A stretch of DNA of 42,051 nucleotides from Candidatus Marinimicrobia bacterium CG08_land_8_20_14_0_20_45_22 (lineage in GTDB: Bacteria > Fidelibacterota > UBA2242), in the NCBI GenBank assembly GCA_002774355.1, contig PEYN01000033.1, forward strand, positions 1 through 42,051. Reading direction: 5' to 3'. Below are positions 34,103 through 42,051 of the stretch, one piece after another (the stretch's first letter is position 1; every line of letters begins with the position of its first letter). The notes below the pieces were generated by a model. That model saw nothing but the letters and a program-made list of their open reading frames with translations. It made no database searches and was not told the DNA's origin. The position numbers and the translations under genes are program-made.

Positions 34103-35260
34103 ATGAGAACAGTTCAATACCTCATCTTCTTTTCTATTGCCCTGACCATTTTAGGTCTCGTCAATTATTATATCGGTATTCGCGGCTGGCAAGCGATTCC
34201 CGAGGGAACTGTCAGCCGCGGCGTTTACAGCGCCGTGATTGTATTTTTGGCGATTTCATACATCGCCGCAAGACTTTTGGAGCGCGCCTGGCAATCTCCA
34301 GTAACAAGCACATTGACGTGGATCGGATCGCTCTGGATGGGCGCGATGATCTATTTTCTGATGATTGTCTTTTTGCTGGATTTGGCGCGATTTTCCAATC
34401 ATTTTCTGCATTTTTATCCAGCGTTTATAACGGCTAATTATACCAAAGCGAAATTCACTACTTTTTTGATATCCTGCGGGATCGTTTTCCTGATCGTTCT
34501 CGTCGGTTTTATCAACACACGAATTCCTAAAGTGACGACGCTCGATCTACGCATTCACAAAAAGGTCGATGGTTTCAAAACGCTGAACATCGCCGCCGCC
34601 AGTGATTTGCATTTGGGAAAGTTGGTAGGAGCCGGGCGTGTCCGTGCGATGACAGATATCATGCGCAGATTAAATCCTGACATCGTACTGTTTTCCGGTG
34701 ATATTCTCGACGAAGACATAGCGTCGGCAGTTTGCAAAAATATTTGTGTCGGTTTGGAAAACGTTCACCCGCGATTCGGATTCTTTACCGTTCCGGGCAA
34801 CCACGAACATTATGGTGGAATAACGCGTGCGCTATCTTATCTGACCGAGCAACATATCACCGTGTTGCAAGATAAAACCGTGAAAATTGGCGACTCGTTC
34901 TACATCGTCGGTAGAGAAGACCCCGGACACGGCGGCAATCCGGAAAACAGGCGAAAGCCTCTAAAAGAACTTCTCACGGGCATTGATTTGACCAAGCCGA
35001 TCATTCTCCTCGATCACCAGCCGCTTCATCTGGAAGAAGCCGCGGAAAACGGAGTCGATCTACAAATTTCCGGACATACGCATCACGGGCAACTCTGGCC
35101 TTTCAACTATATTACGAGTATGACTTACGAGATCAGCCGTGGCTACAAGTTGATAGAAAAAACGCATTTTTACGTATCGTCCGGTTTCGGAACGTGGGGC
35201 CCGCCGATTCGGACAAATAGCCGGCCGGAGATTGTAAATATTCGGTTGACATTTGATTGA
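34103..35260 (+). CDS. Membrane-anchored metallophosphoesterase (YkuE/YaeI-like)
   Basis: The 385-residue protein has about four hydrophobic segments in its first ~150 residues, followed by a calcineurin-like phosphoesterase. Metal motifs in order are ASDLHLG, FSGDILDED, PGNHEHYGG and ISGHTHHGQLW. The layout is that of the YkuE/YaeI group, some of which act on lipid-linked phosphates such as UDP-diacylglucosamine. The active site follows the membrane part. It lies 10 bp after the C1B peptidase gene. The precise substrate is not evident. Confidence 0.87.
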   Translation: MRTVQYLIFFSIALTILGLVNYYIGIRGWQAIPEGTVSRGVYSAVIVFLAISYIAARLLERAWQSPVTSTLTWIGSLWMGAMIYFLMIVFLLDLARFSNHFLHFYPAFITANYTKAKFTTFLISCGIVFLIVLVGFINTRIPKVTTLDLRIHKKVDGFKTLNIAAASDLHLGKLVGAGRVRAMTDIMRRLNPDIVLFSGDILDEDIASAVCKNICVGLENVHPRFGFFTVPGNHEHYGGITRALSYLTEQHITVLQDKTVKIGDSFYIVGREDPGHGGNPENRRKPLKELLTGIDLTKPIILLDHQPLHLEEAAENGVDLQISGHTHHGQLWPFNYITSMTYEISRGYKLIEKTHFYVSSGFGTWGPPIRTNSRPEIVNIRLTFD

Positions 35261-35263
35261 AAA

Positions 35264-35313
35264 GGGTTGGTTGGGTAGGATTAGGTAGATTGGGTTGAAT
35301 AGGTTGATTGAGG
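35264..35313. repeat. GT-rich degenerate short repeat
   Basis: The stretch between two genes repeats variants of GGTTG, GGGTTGAAT and GGTAGATT, with few C residues. A similar pattern in the opposite orientation occurs at 31116-31156. It may be a minisatellite-like spacer; three or more GGG/GG runs could form a quadruplex. Confidence 0.4.
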
Positions 35314-35356
35314 CGGAACACGAAACCCTGAACTCTGAACAAGAAAATAGAAACTT

Positions 35357-36139
35357 ATGAGCGCTGAACTAAAAATTGCCAAACAAGCCGCACGTGAAGC
35401 GGGGCAAATACTAATGAAATATTTCCGTGGAATTTTTTCCGTCAGACAAAAAAGCCCCGACAATCCGGTGACAAATGCAGACATCGAAGCCGACAAATAT
35501 CTTAAGTCGCAATTATTGGGGAGTTTTCCGAATGATGGTTGGCTATCGGAAGAAACGAAAGATCCCGAATCTTCGGTACGACTTTCCAAAGAAAGAGTCT
35601 GGATCGTCGATCCACTGGACGGTACGAAAGAATTCATCGCGGGGCGACCAGAATTTGTTGTCTCAATCGGTCTCGTGAAGAACGGAGATCCGATCCTTGG
35701 CGTGCTTTTCAATCCTGCGACCGACGAAATGTTTTCTGCAGATGAAGACGAGCCTTCCAATCTGAATGGAAGAGTGCTCGCAATTTCCCACGCCAAATTA
35801 CTTTCCGAATCAACACTGATCGTTAGCCGGACGGAAGAACGCAATGGATTGTGGAATCCGTACCGGAAATACTTTAAGAATGCGGTGGTTTGCGGAAGCG
35901 TTGCATATAAACTGGCGTCTTTCGCCGACGGGCGCGCCGATGCGTTTATCAGTTTGAACCCTAAAAATGAGTGGGATGTCTGCGCTGGAGACTATCTGAT
36001 TCGTCGGGCGGGCGGAATAATCACGACGCGAACCGGCAAACCTATCGTTTACAATCAACCGAATCCACACATTCCCAATGGAATCATTGCTTCATTGCCA
36101 AATCTCGCTCCGGCTCTGCTACTGCGGTTCGGAAGATAA
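35357..36139 (+). CDS. cysQ: 3'(2'),5'-bisphosphate nucleotidase (CysQ-like)
   Basis: The 260-residue protein belongs to the lithium-sensitive phosphatase/IMPase fold. It shows NPVTNADIEADKYL, LSEETKD, the metal core WIVDPLDGTKEFIAGRPEFVVSIGL, and the second metal Asp in EWDVCAGDYLIRRAGG. These fit CysQ, which removes the 3'-phosphate of PAP formed in sulfate assimilation; a related inositol phosphatase is the alternative. ATG 35357 is the first good start. It has no sulfate genes next to it. Confidence 0.85.
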   Translation: MSAELKIAKQAAREAGQILMKYFRGIFSVRQKSPDNPVTNADIEADKYLKSQLLGSFPNDGWLSEETKDPESSVRLSKERVWIVDPLDGTKEFIAGRPEFVVSIGLVKNGDPILGVLFNPATDEMFSADEDEPSNLNGRVLAISHAKLLSESTLIVSRTEERNGLWNPYRKYFKNAVVCGSVAYKLASFADGRADAFISLNPKNEWDVCAGDYLIRRAGGIITTRTGKPIVYNQPNPHIPNGIIASLPNLAPALLLRFGR

Positions 36140-36181
36140 AAAGTGCCTGTTTTTCGGTTCATATCTGCTTAGATTTTACCC

Positions 36182-38638
36182 ATGACCGAACCTGAAATCC
36201 AATATGTCGATGTTTCTTTTCCGATTGCTCTGAGGCGGAGTTTTTCTTATCGGATTCCAAAGGAATGGTCAGTCGAACTTTTCCCGGGACAACGCGTCGT
36301 TGCGCCGCTGAAAAAAACCGCCGCTGTTGGCTACATCTTGCGTATTTTTTCAAAGAAACCTGAAGGTTTTGAGACGAAGGAAATCTTAGAGATTATCGAT
36401 TTTCATCCAGTTTTTCCACCTGAACTTTTTTCGTTTCTAAAGAAAGTATCGGAATATTATCTATCGCCATTCGGGAAGGTTCTCTCGGCGGCAATTCCAC
36501 CGGAATATCAAACACAGAAAAGCCGGAAACTGGTTGTCACCCGGAATGTAGAATCAGCAATTCCATCCGAATATGAGGCGCTTTATCGGAAAATTAAGGA
36601 AAAAGGCGAGATTTTACTCTCTGGATTAAAGCGCACGTTTGACAATGAAATCTTGCGAAAAGGCGTCACATCGCTAAAGCGGCTCGGATTGATTACCGAA
36701 TATCCAGTTTTCCACCAACGCCATCAACGCGGTCTGATTGAAAAGAGCATTCAACTCGCGCCGGATTTTTCTGCGACTCTGGAGGTATTGGAGGCGATGC
36801 AAAAAAAGTCGCCGCGCCAATGGGAATTACTGGACACTTTATTGAAACAGAACGGCGAACTAAATGGTAACAATTTGAAATCGTTTTCTCCCGCATGCAT
36901 TCAGGCTCTGGCGGGAAAAGGAATCGTTTCCATCCATCAAACAGACGTTTCACTCGATCAACTTTGGAATGAGTTTACAGAGAAGAAAAAAGATATTTCG
37001 CTGATGCCAGAACAGGAATCGGCTTTTCAAACGATGAAAACGGCTATCGATGCCGGAAAATTTTCACCATTTTTACTCGAAGGCGTCACCGGTAGCGGAA
37101 AGACCGAAGTCTATATCCGGCTTATCGAGTATGCGCTATCTATCGGGAAAAGCGCCATCGTTCTGGTTCCGGAGATTACGCTGACGACGCATCTTGCCGC
37201 CCGGTTTCGCGGCGCGTTTCAGGACAAAATAGCGATCTGGCATAGTCAATTGGGTCAATCGCAACGCGGTTCCGTCTGGCAGGCGATTTTGAGGGGCGAT
37301 TTTCCAGTAGTCATCGGAGCGCGGAGCGCACTGTTTCTTCCTCTGCAAAATCTTGGGTTGATCATCGTTGACGAAGAACAGGATTCGTCATTCAAACAAA
37401 ATGGTCAGGATCCGAAATATCACGCTCGAGATGCGGCAATGCTGAGAGGCGTTGAAAGTAAATCAGTCGTCGTTCTCGGTTCGGCAACGCCCAGCCTCGA
37501 AACCCAGTATAATGCGATTACCGGGAAATTCCAGAAAATCGATCTGCCGAAACGATTTGCGAAATCGCCGACCGCTCTCATTCATGTCATTGATATGAAA
37601 GAAGAATGGCGAACGACCGGCGTTTACAATAATCCGATTTCCGATTTTTTGCTCAATAAAATCAAAGAGAAAATCGCACTCGGCCAACAGGTTCTTCTGA
37701 TGCAAAATCGGCGCGGCTATTCGAATATTTTACTTTGTGCTCAATGTGGCTGGTCGCCAGTCTGCCGGAATTGCGACATTTCAATGACTTATCACATCAA
37801 GAGCAAGCGGATTCAGTGCCATTACTGCAATTTGACCCAGTATCCGCCGAGTTCCTGTCCGCAGTGCGGCGGAACAAAATTTTTATATCCGGGATACGGT
37901 ACGCAAAGAGTCGAAGCGGCGTTGGCGGAAGCGTTTCCCGAATATTCAATTGGTCGGTTGGACATCGATACGGCGCGTGAAAAGGGTTTTTCACTAAATG
38001 TCATGAATCAATTTGAGCAGAACCAGATCTCAATTCTCGTCGGAACGCAGATGATCGCCAAAGGACTCGACTTTCCCAATGTTTCTCTGGTTGGTATTTT
38101 GAACGCAGACATCGGACTGTATTTGCCGGATTTTCGGGCGCGGGAGCGCGTTTTTCAACTGTTGTATCAGGTTTCGGGGCGCGCCGGACGCGGCGATATT
38201 CAAGGCGAGATCGTTTTACAAACGTTCAACTCACAGGATTTTACGATTCAATGCGCCATTCAGCAAAATCTCTCGAAATTTTCTAACTACGAACTCAACG
38301 AGCGAAATCCACTGAACTATCCACCATTCAGTCGGATCGCATTGGTGTCGATTTCCGATCTCAATTCCCAGCGCGCCTCCGATGTAGCCGACAACGTCGC
38401 CGAATTCTTGCAACAGAAGAAAAAACACATTGCACTACTTGGCCCCGCGCCCGCGCCGCTTGGAAAGATTAAAAACCGCTACCGGTATTCGATCATTTTG
38501 AAATCCAGAAAAGAACGCGATCCAAACGGAATCCAACTGCGCGGATTGTTACATTCTCTGATCGTATCGCCGTCATGGGAAGAACTCAACCGTCGGGCAC
38601 GGATCACCATCGATATAGATCCGCTGAATTTGCTTTGA
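36182..38638 (+). CDS. priA: Primosomal protein N' (PriA helicase)
   Basis: The 818-residue DEAH-type helicase restarts stalled replication forks. The N-terminal DNA-binding domain begins YVDVSFPIALRRSFSYRIP with FPGQRVVAPL. The helicase has Walker A EGVTGSGKTEVY, Walker B VDEEQDSSF, and GSATPSLE. The zinc-binding insert contains four Cys pairs (CAQCGWSPVCRNC, CHYCNL, CPQCGG). Downstream are GTQMIAKGLDFP and QVSGRAGR. All motifs are complete, so it should be active. Its TGA shares a base with the ATG of the next gene. Confidence 0.96.
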   Translation: MTEPEIQYVDVSFPIALRRSFSYRIPKEWSVELFPGQRVVAPLKKTAAVGYILRIFSKKPEGFETKEILEIIDFHPVFPPELFSFLKKVSEYYLSPFGKVLSAAIPPEYQTQKSRKLVVTRNVESAIPSEYEALYRKIKEKGEILLSGLKRTFDNEILRKGVTSLKRLGLITEYPVFHQRHQRGLIEKSIQLAPDFSATLEVLEAMQKKSPRQWELLDTLLKQNGELNGNNLKSFSPACIQALAGKGIVSIHQTDVSLDQLWNEFTEKKKDISLMPEQESAFQTMKTAIDAGKFSPFLLEGVTGSGKTEVYIRLIEYALSIGKSAIVLVPEITLTTHLAARFRGAFQDKIAIWHSQLGQSQRGSVWQAILRGDFPVVIGARSALFLPLQNLGLIIVDEEQDSSFKQNGQDPKYHARDAAMLRGVESKSVVVLGSATPSLETQYNAITGKFQKIDLPKRFAKSPTALIHVIDMKEEWRTTGVYNNPISDFLLNKIKEKIALGQQVLLMQNRRGYSNILLCAQCGWSPVCRNCDISMTYHIKSKRIQCHYCNLTQYPPSSCPQCGGTKFLYPGYGTQRVEAALAEAFPEYSIGRLDIDTAREKGFSLNVMNQFEQNQISILVGTQMIAKGLDFPNVSLVGILNADIGLYLPDFRARERVFQLLYQVSGRAGRGDIQGEIVLQTFNSQDFTIQCAIQQNLSKFSNYELNERNPLNYPPFSRIALVSISDLNSQRASDVADNVAEFLQQKKKHIALLGPAPAPLGKIKNRYRYSIILKSRKERDPNGIQLRGLLHSLIVSPSWEELNRRARITIDIDPLNLL

Positions 38639-39528
38639 TGCGACTCGTCGCAACGATCATTTTTCTCGTTACTTTGATGGTGCGCTTTACACTTGCAACC
38701 TCGATTCAGATTTCCCGATCTGAAAAATATGCCGAACTGGGAAAGTTCACGGAAATTACCATCTGTAACGCTCTGCCGAAAATGGAAAAAACTTTTGGTA
38801 AAACAGACCGACCAATTCATTTCATTTTGGCTGGTTCGGATTCCGAATTCATTCGATATACCAGATCTCGACTGCCGGATTGGGTTGGTGCGGCGACGAT
38901 TTTTCCGCCGGGAATCGTCGTGATGAAAACGCCGGACTATGCGCACACGACCCTGCGTCAATACCGGACGACGATTCTGCACGAACTGACGCATGTGATG
39001 CAGGGACAATCCGTTCCACTGAATTTGACGCCGGTCTGGTTTTCGGAAGGACTCGCGGTTTATCTCTCAGAGGAATTTAATTCGCAGAGTCGCGTCATAG
39101 TTTCACTTGCCATGGCGAAAAAACGGTTGATTCCGCTTGCTCAATTGTCGGATTTCCTCCGACTCGGTTCATCAACCGCAGAACTCGCCTACTCCGAAAG
39201 TGGTACACTGATCGAATATCTCGCAGTCGTCTATGGCGAGACATTATTTCAGGAAATTCTTAACGCAATGAAACACGGCAAAGATTTTGAAACCGCCCTT
39301 GCGCTGGCGACAAATATCGAACCGGCGGATTTTGAATTTCATTGGAGAGAATATTTATCTAAAAATTATCAGTGGGTATTTCTGCTGGATATTCAATATA
39401 TTTTATGGGTCGTTATGACGATTCTCGTTGTTTTGGCATGGCTGAGCATTCGGAAAAGAAACAAAACGACCATTAAAAAATGGGATGAACAGGAACAGAA
39501 AGAGCAAATTTATTTGGGGAAAATGTAA
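38638..39528 (+). CDS. Membrane-anchored peptidase MA-like metalloprotease
   Basis: The 296-residue protein has a signal or anchor at the N-terminus (LVATIIFLVTLMVRFTLA). A zinc site HELTHVM lies near residues 117-123, and WFSEGLAVYL supplies the third ligand as in peptidase MA families. A C-terminal membrane segment (YILWVVMTILVVLAWLSI) is followed by a charged tail. I start it at ATG 38638, overlapping the priA stop; a longer start inside priA would spoil the signal. It overlaps the porQ start by 44 bp. Substrate unknown; a role in surface protein processing is a guess. Confidence 0.8.
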   Translation: MRLVATIIFLVTLMVRFTLATSIQISRSEKYAELGKFTEITICNALPKMEKTFGKTDRPIHFILAGSDSEFIRYTRSRLPDWVGAATIFPPGIVVMKTPDYAHTTLRQYRTTILHELTHVMQGQSVPLNLTPVWFSEGLAVYLSEEFNSQSRVIVSLAMAKKRLIPLAQLSDFLRLGSSTAELAYSESGTLIEYLAVVYGETLFQEILNAMKHGKDFETALALATNIEPADFEFHWREYLSKNYQWVFLLDIQYILWVVMTILVVLAWLSIRKRNKTTIKKWDEQEQKEQIYLGKM

Positions 39529-40450
39529 GACCGGCGTTTTTGTGTTCATTTTGACGATCGGCGCTTCGGCAGGATTCGCACAGGCGTTGTTTCAGGGCTT
39601 GAATTTTCCGATCAATTCGCGTTCTTGGGGAATGGGCGCGGCGACATCGAGTTTGAACAACGACGGTTCAGGAATGCAATCCAATCCGGCGACAATATCG
39701 ATGACTGCTAACGGCTGGCAGATCAACTACACGTCGTTCGCCGCCGATATTTCTTATTCGACCGGATACCTGACAACGTCGGCGCCTTTCGGTGGAAATA
39801 TCGCACTGATGAGCCATTTACTCAATTACGGCTCGTTTGTAGAGCGCGATGGGGAAGGAAACGAGACCGGCGATTTTTCGGCTAACGATTTTGATCTGAC
39901 CATTGCTTACGGATGTCAAATGACGCGTCGGTTCAGTCTTGGCATCTCATCAACGTACATTCGATCGGTCATTGGAAGTTTATCGGCAAATGCGCTTCTC
40001 GGTTCTTTTGGCATCATGTACTACGATCGCGAATCGACGCTTTCTATCGGCGCCAGTTACCATCATTTTGGCGTGATGTTGTCCGGTTTTAACGATCAGA
40101 AAGAGACTCCGCCCGCGACGCTCGCTTTGGGAATTTCCAAAAAACTTGCCCATCTGCCAATGATCATTTCTGCAGATGTTTATCGTACAAACAAAGAAAA
40201 AATCGTTGGCAAAATCGGCGGTGAGTTCGTCTTTGGTAACAGATATTTTCTCCGCTGGGGAACTTCGACTCGGCGGTTCGATCTTCAGGGGCGTCAGACA
40301 TTCACGAATTTTCTGGCGGCTTCATCTATTGGCGCCGGAATGATTTGGCGGACTTTTCGGTTTGATTTAGCGTTTGTCAGCCGGGGAGACGCGGGAACGA
40401 TCTCGTCCTTAAGCATTTCTCAACAATTACCTGATGGGAGTAAAAAATGA
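39485..40450 (+). CDS. porQ: T9SS protein PorQ-like, outer membrane
   Basis: The 321-residue protein has a signal peptide ending GASAGFA|Q. It then carries the PorQ-type sequence FQGLNFPINSRSWGMGAATSSL, with SNPATISM, YTSFAADISYSTGY and the distinctive LNYGSFVERDGEGNETGDFSANDF. In Porphyromonas, PorQ belongs to the PorU/PorV/PorQ/PorZ attachment complex that joins T9SS cargo to lipopolysaccharide. The other three such proteins in this window are more PorV-like. The start ATG 39485 lies within the preceding gene, so translation is probably coupled. Confidence 0.75.
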   Translation: MNRNRKSKFIWGKCKTGVFVFILTIGASAGFAQALFQGLNFPINSRSWGMGAATSSLNNDGSGMQSNPATISMTANGWQINYTSFAADISYSTGYLTTSAPFGGNIALMSHLLNYGSFVERDGEGNETGDFSANDFDLTIAYGCQMTRRFSLGISSTYIRSVIGSLSANALLGSFGIMYYDRESTLSIGASYHHFGVMLSGFNDQKETPPATLALGISKKLAHLPMIISADVYRTNKEKIVGKIGGEFVFGNRYFLRWGTSTRRFDLQGRQTFTNFLAASSIGAGMIWRTFRFDLAFVSRGDAGTISSLSISQQLPDGSKK

Positions 40451-40842
40451 AAACTCAAAATGTTCTAAAATCCAGTTTAGCAATTCTCGTTACCAGTTTA
40501 TTTCTGATCACGTCTTGTGACGATTCAACAAAGTATCGTGCCAGCTATTCACATGACATTCAGCCGATTTTCAATACAAAATGCCTGAGTTGTCACGGAA
40601 ATGCCGGGCAAAGCAACCTCGAATTGACTTCTTATGAAAAAACGATGAGCGGTGAAAGTAACCACGGACCGATCGTCGTACCGGGAAACGCAGACGGCAG
40701 TTTATTGTACGAAGCGGTTTCCAAGCCCGACAACGAGCAAAGCAAGATCACCAATCGGATGCCGCTGGGTACTGATCCACTGACCGTCACTCAGATTCAA
40801 CTCATCGAAGACTGGATCATCGAGGGCGCCAAAGACAATTAA
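40447..40842 (+). CDS. Lipoprotein c-type cytochrome
   Basis: The 131-residue protein has a signal peptide with lipobox LITSC. It contains the heme-binding CLSCH near residue 48, preceded by SHDIQPIFNTK, and the distal Met in NRMPLGTDPLT. It ends QLIEDWIIEGAKDN as in many single-heme cytochromes of the Planctomycete-type PSC1 class. It should carry one covalent heme at the outer face of a membrane. It overlaps porQ by 4 bp. Its redox partner is unknown. Confidence 0.85.
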   Translation: MKTQNVLKSSLAILVTSLFLITSCDDSTKYRASYSHDIQPIFNTKCLSCHGNAGQSNLELTSYEKTMSGESNHGPIVVPGNADGSLLYEAVSKPDNEQSKITNRMPLGTDPLTVTQIQLIEDWIIEGAKDN

Positions 40843-40887
40843 AACGCGGTAAAACTCTCTGCTTTTCGGGCAGAGAATTTTACCGCG
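40841..40887. terminator. Long hairpin between convergent genes
   Basis: An 18-bp stem (40845-40862 with 40870-40887, one mismatch) encloses loop TTTTCGG. On the minus strand it is followed by TTTT (40844-40841), so it best terminates the minus-strand lipoprotein gene. The + strand side lacks a T-run, and may be a weaker stop for the cytochrome transcript. Confidence 0.8.
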
Positions 40888-40929
40888 TCGGATGTTTCGG
40901 AGAGCGACCGAAACAGTTTTTACCAATTA

Positions 40930-42034
40930 CTATTTTGTGAACGTGAAAATCGCCACAACGTATTCGGATGATCTCGCATAAGCGGCAAGGTATTCGGATG
41001 ATCCGAATAAGTATCCGACTGTTTCGGCGTTGAAAACTATCGAGAATGAAAGGGTGTTTCCATTAATAGTGTACTGTTGGCCGATTCCGATTTGTTGTGA
41101 TGCTAGCGCCGGATAAAGCAATAAATAACCAGAATTAGTTGTCCACGAATATACTACCGTCGTCGTGTCGAGTACGAGGGAACCCGCTCCGCTTGAAGCG
41201 TCTAATGCAAACGACCAACCCTGCTGAATGAATTGCGATGGAATGGAAATACCATTGACGTTCAAACCGGTGAGATTCCAGGTACCAGTTAAGTTTGCAT
41301 CTTTCGCTCCGATGTCCTTGACGAAAGTCGAAACGTATTCGTAACCTTCCTCATAATACTCTTTAACCGACAGTAATGGCGCTGAAAGAGCGTATTCGAT
41401 TCCTGTCCACATGTCGGAGTCTTCGGTAAGAAGGCTGTTGAGCAAATAATCACCGGATGTCGTCCATGTAAACGGCTGTGATTTGATTTCGGTAGAATCC
41501 ATGAAAAATGCGGTTGCTGCACCGTCTGAATTCATCGTTACAGTCATTGCTGGAACCCGATCGACGTTATTTGTCGTTGACCGAACTCCCACCCATTTAC
41601 CAACCAAATTGACGTTCCGATCACCGGTGTATTTGGCATATTTTTCGACAATGGCTTTACCATCCTCTTCGTGAGAAAGCGTTACGGTATTGTTGCCGAA
41701 TTGGTATGTCGCTGTGAAAACGTCACCGTCACCGGGCGTAACTGTCAGGGCATCGTCTTCTGTGCTCCATGTGAAAGAACCGTTTTCTTCGCTCCGTAAA
41801 TGTGTGCCGGTTCCGTCGTCATTCATCTCAATGATCGCGCCACGCGTTATCTTTGCACCGTCAACGGTTGTTGTAACGAGATGCCATTTCCCGACAAAAG
41901 AATCGTCGGTTACATCGGTCGAGTCGATTGGTTACTCATCTTTCGGACCAAAGAGATCCTCGAGACAGCCGTTCAACATCAGCGCCATTGCCGATAAAAA
42001 GATTATCAGGAATAAAGTTTTCCAAAACCTCTAT
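40930..42034 (-). pseudogene. Lipoprotein with three lipocalin-like repeats, start lost and in-frame TAA
   Basis: The frame to the stop at 40930 encodes at least three repeats beginning VGKWHLV, VGKWVGV and TGTWNL, each followed by a calculated beta-rich unit like lipocalin-type domains. Upstream in the same frame is a signal peptide (FWKTLFLIIFLSAMALMLNGC) with lipobox LNGC (Cys at 41967-41965). Two lesions interrupt it. TAA at 41934-41932 separates GPKDE from PIDSTD. Where the start is expected, 42036-42031 reads CCATAG (minus strand), so no ATG opens the frame. Remaining starts would be ATG 41988 (which ends at the TAA) or ATG 41826 (no signal, 298 residues). It lies at the window end, so assembly error is a real alternative. 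Confidence 0.7.
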
Positions 42035-42051
42035 GGACTATTGTGACACAA

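Noticed and set aside
1-42051. CRISPR array, prophage, transposase or rRNA genes
   Set aside because: No regularly spaced repeats, transposase motifs, phage structural proteins or rRNA sequence were seen.

Overview
The window looks like part of a chromosome from a member of the Fibrobacteres-Chlorobi-Bacteroidetes (FCB) group or an allied candidate phylum (Marinimicrobia, KSB1 and Calditrichota are the types I would test first). The evidence is a type IX secretion system (T9SS): a 2.1-kaa SprA/Sov translocon protein, four PorV/PorQ-type outer-membrane proteins, three proteins with C-terminal NPF/NPY-type sorting domains, and a glutaminyl cyclase of the kind tied to the Bacteroidetes 'Q-rule'. 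The phylum placement is inference from gene content only. No phage, insertion sequence or CRISPR array was seen.

Layout. (1) 1-155: tail of an unknown + strand gene, ending at a shared bidirectional terminator. (2) 7919 to 276, minus strand: a four-gene unit of TonB-dependent receptor, secreted T9SS-type protein, PorV-like protein and FG-GAP/VCBS-repeat T9SS cargo, with a candidate promoter near 8133-8161. (3) 8370-9467: an SGNH/GxDLY esterase gene broken by one in-frame TAG. (4) 9606-12303: ABC ATPase, permease, YtrA-type GntR repressor and head-GIN (DUF2807) protein, preceded by a promoter whose start site is covered by a YtrA-like operator. (5) 12486-26488: rdgB, then a compact run of sprA, glutaminyl cyclase, prmA, lipoprotein, T9SS cargo, two PorV paralogues and a TylF-type methyltransferase, most of them 0-6 bp apart or overlapping. 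(6) 26672-26744, minus strand: tRNA-Thr(CGU) with its own promoter.

(7) 27105-31080: a zinc-ribbon protein, then an overlapping unit of futalosine hydrolase-like protein, GT2 glycosyltransferase, ParB-like protein and a radical-SAM protein related to spore photoproduct lyase. (8) 31081-36139: a gene remnant, a CBM20-esterase, an exported bleomycin-hydrolase-type protease, a membrane metallophosphoesterase and CysQ. (9) 36182-40842: priA, a membrane peptidase-MA protein, PorQ and a lipoprotein cytochrome c, closed by a long hairpin. (10) 42034 to 40930, minus strand: a lipocalin-like-repeat lipoprotein gene that has lost its start and carries an in-frame TAA.

How it fits together. Much of the window builds or uses the cell surface. 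SprA is the outer-membrane channel, PorV-type proteins collect T9SS substrates as they emerge, PorQ belongs to the attachment complex, the cyclase caps N-terminal glutamines of exported proteins, and the three sorting-domain proteins are likely cargo. Several genes show damaged starts or in-frame stops. These are either real pseudogenes or consensus errors in a draft assembly, and read data are needed to decide.
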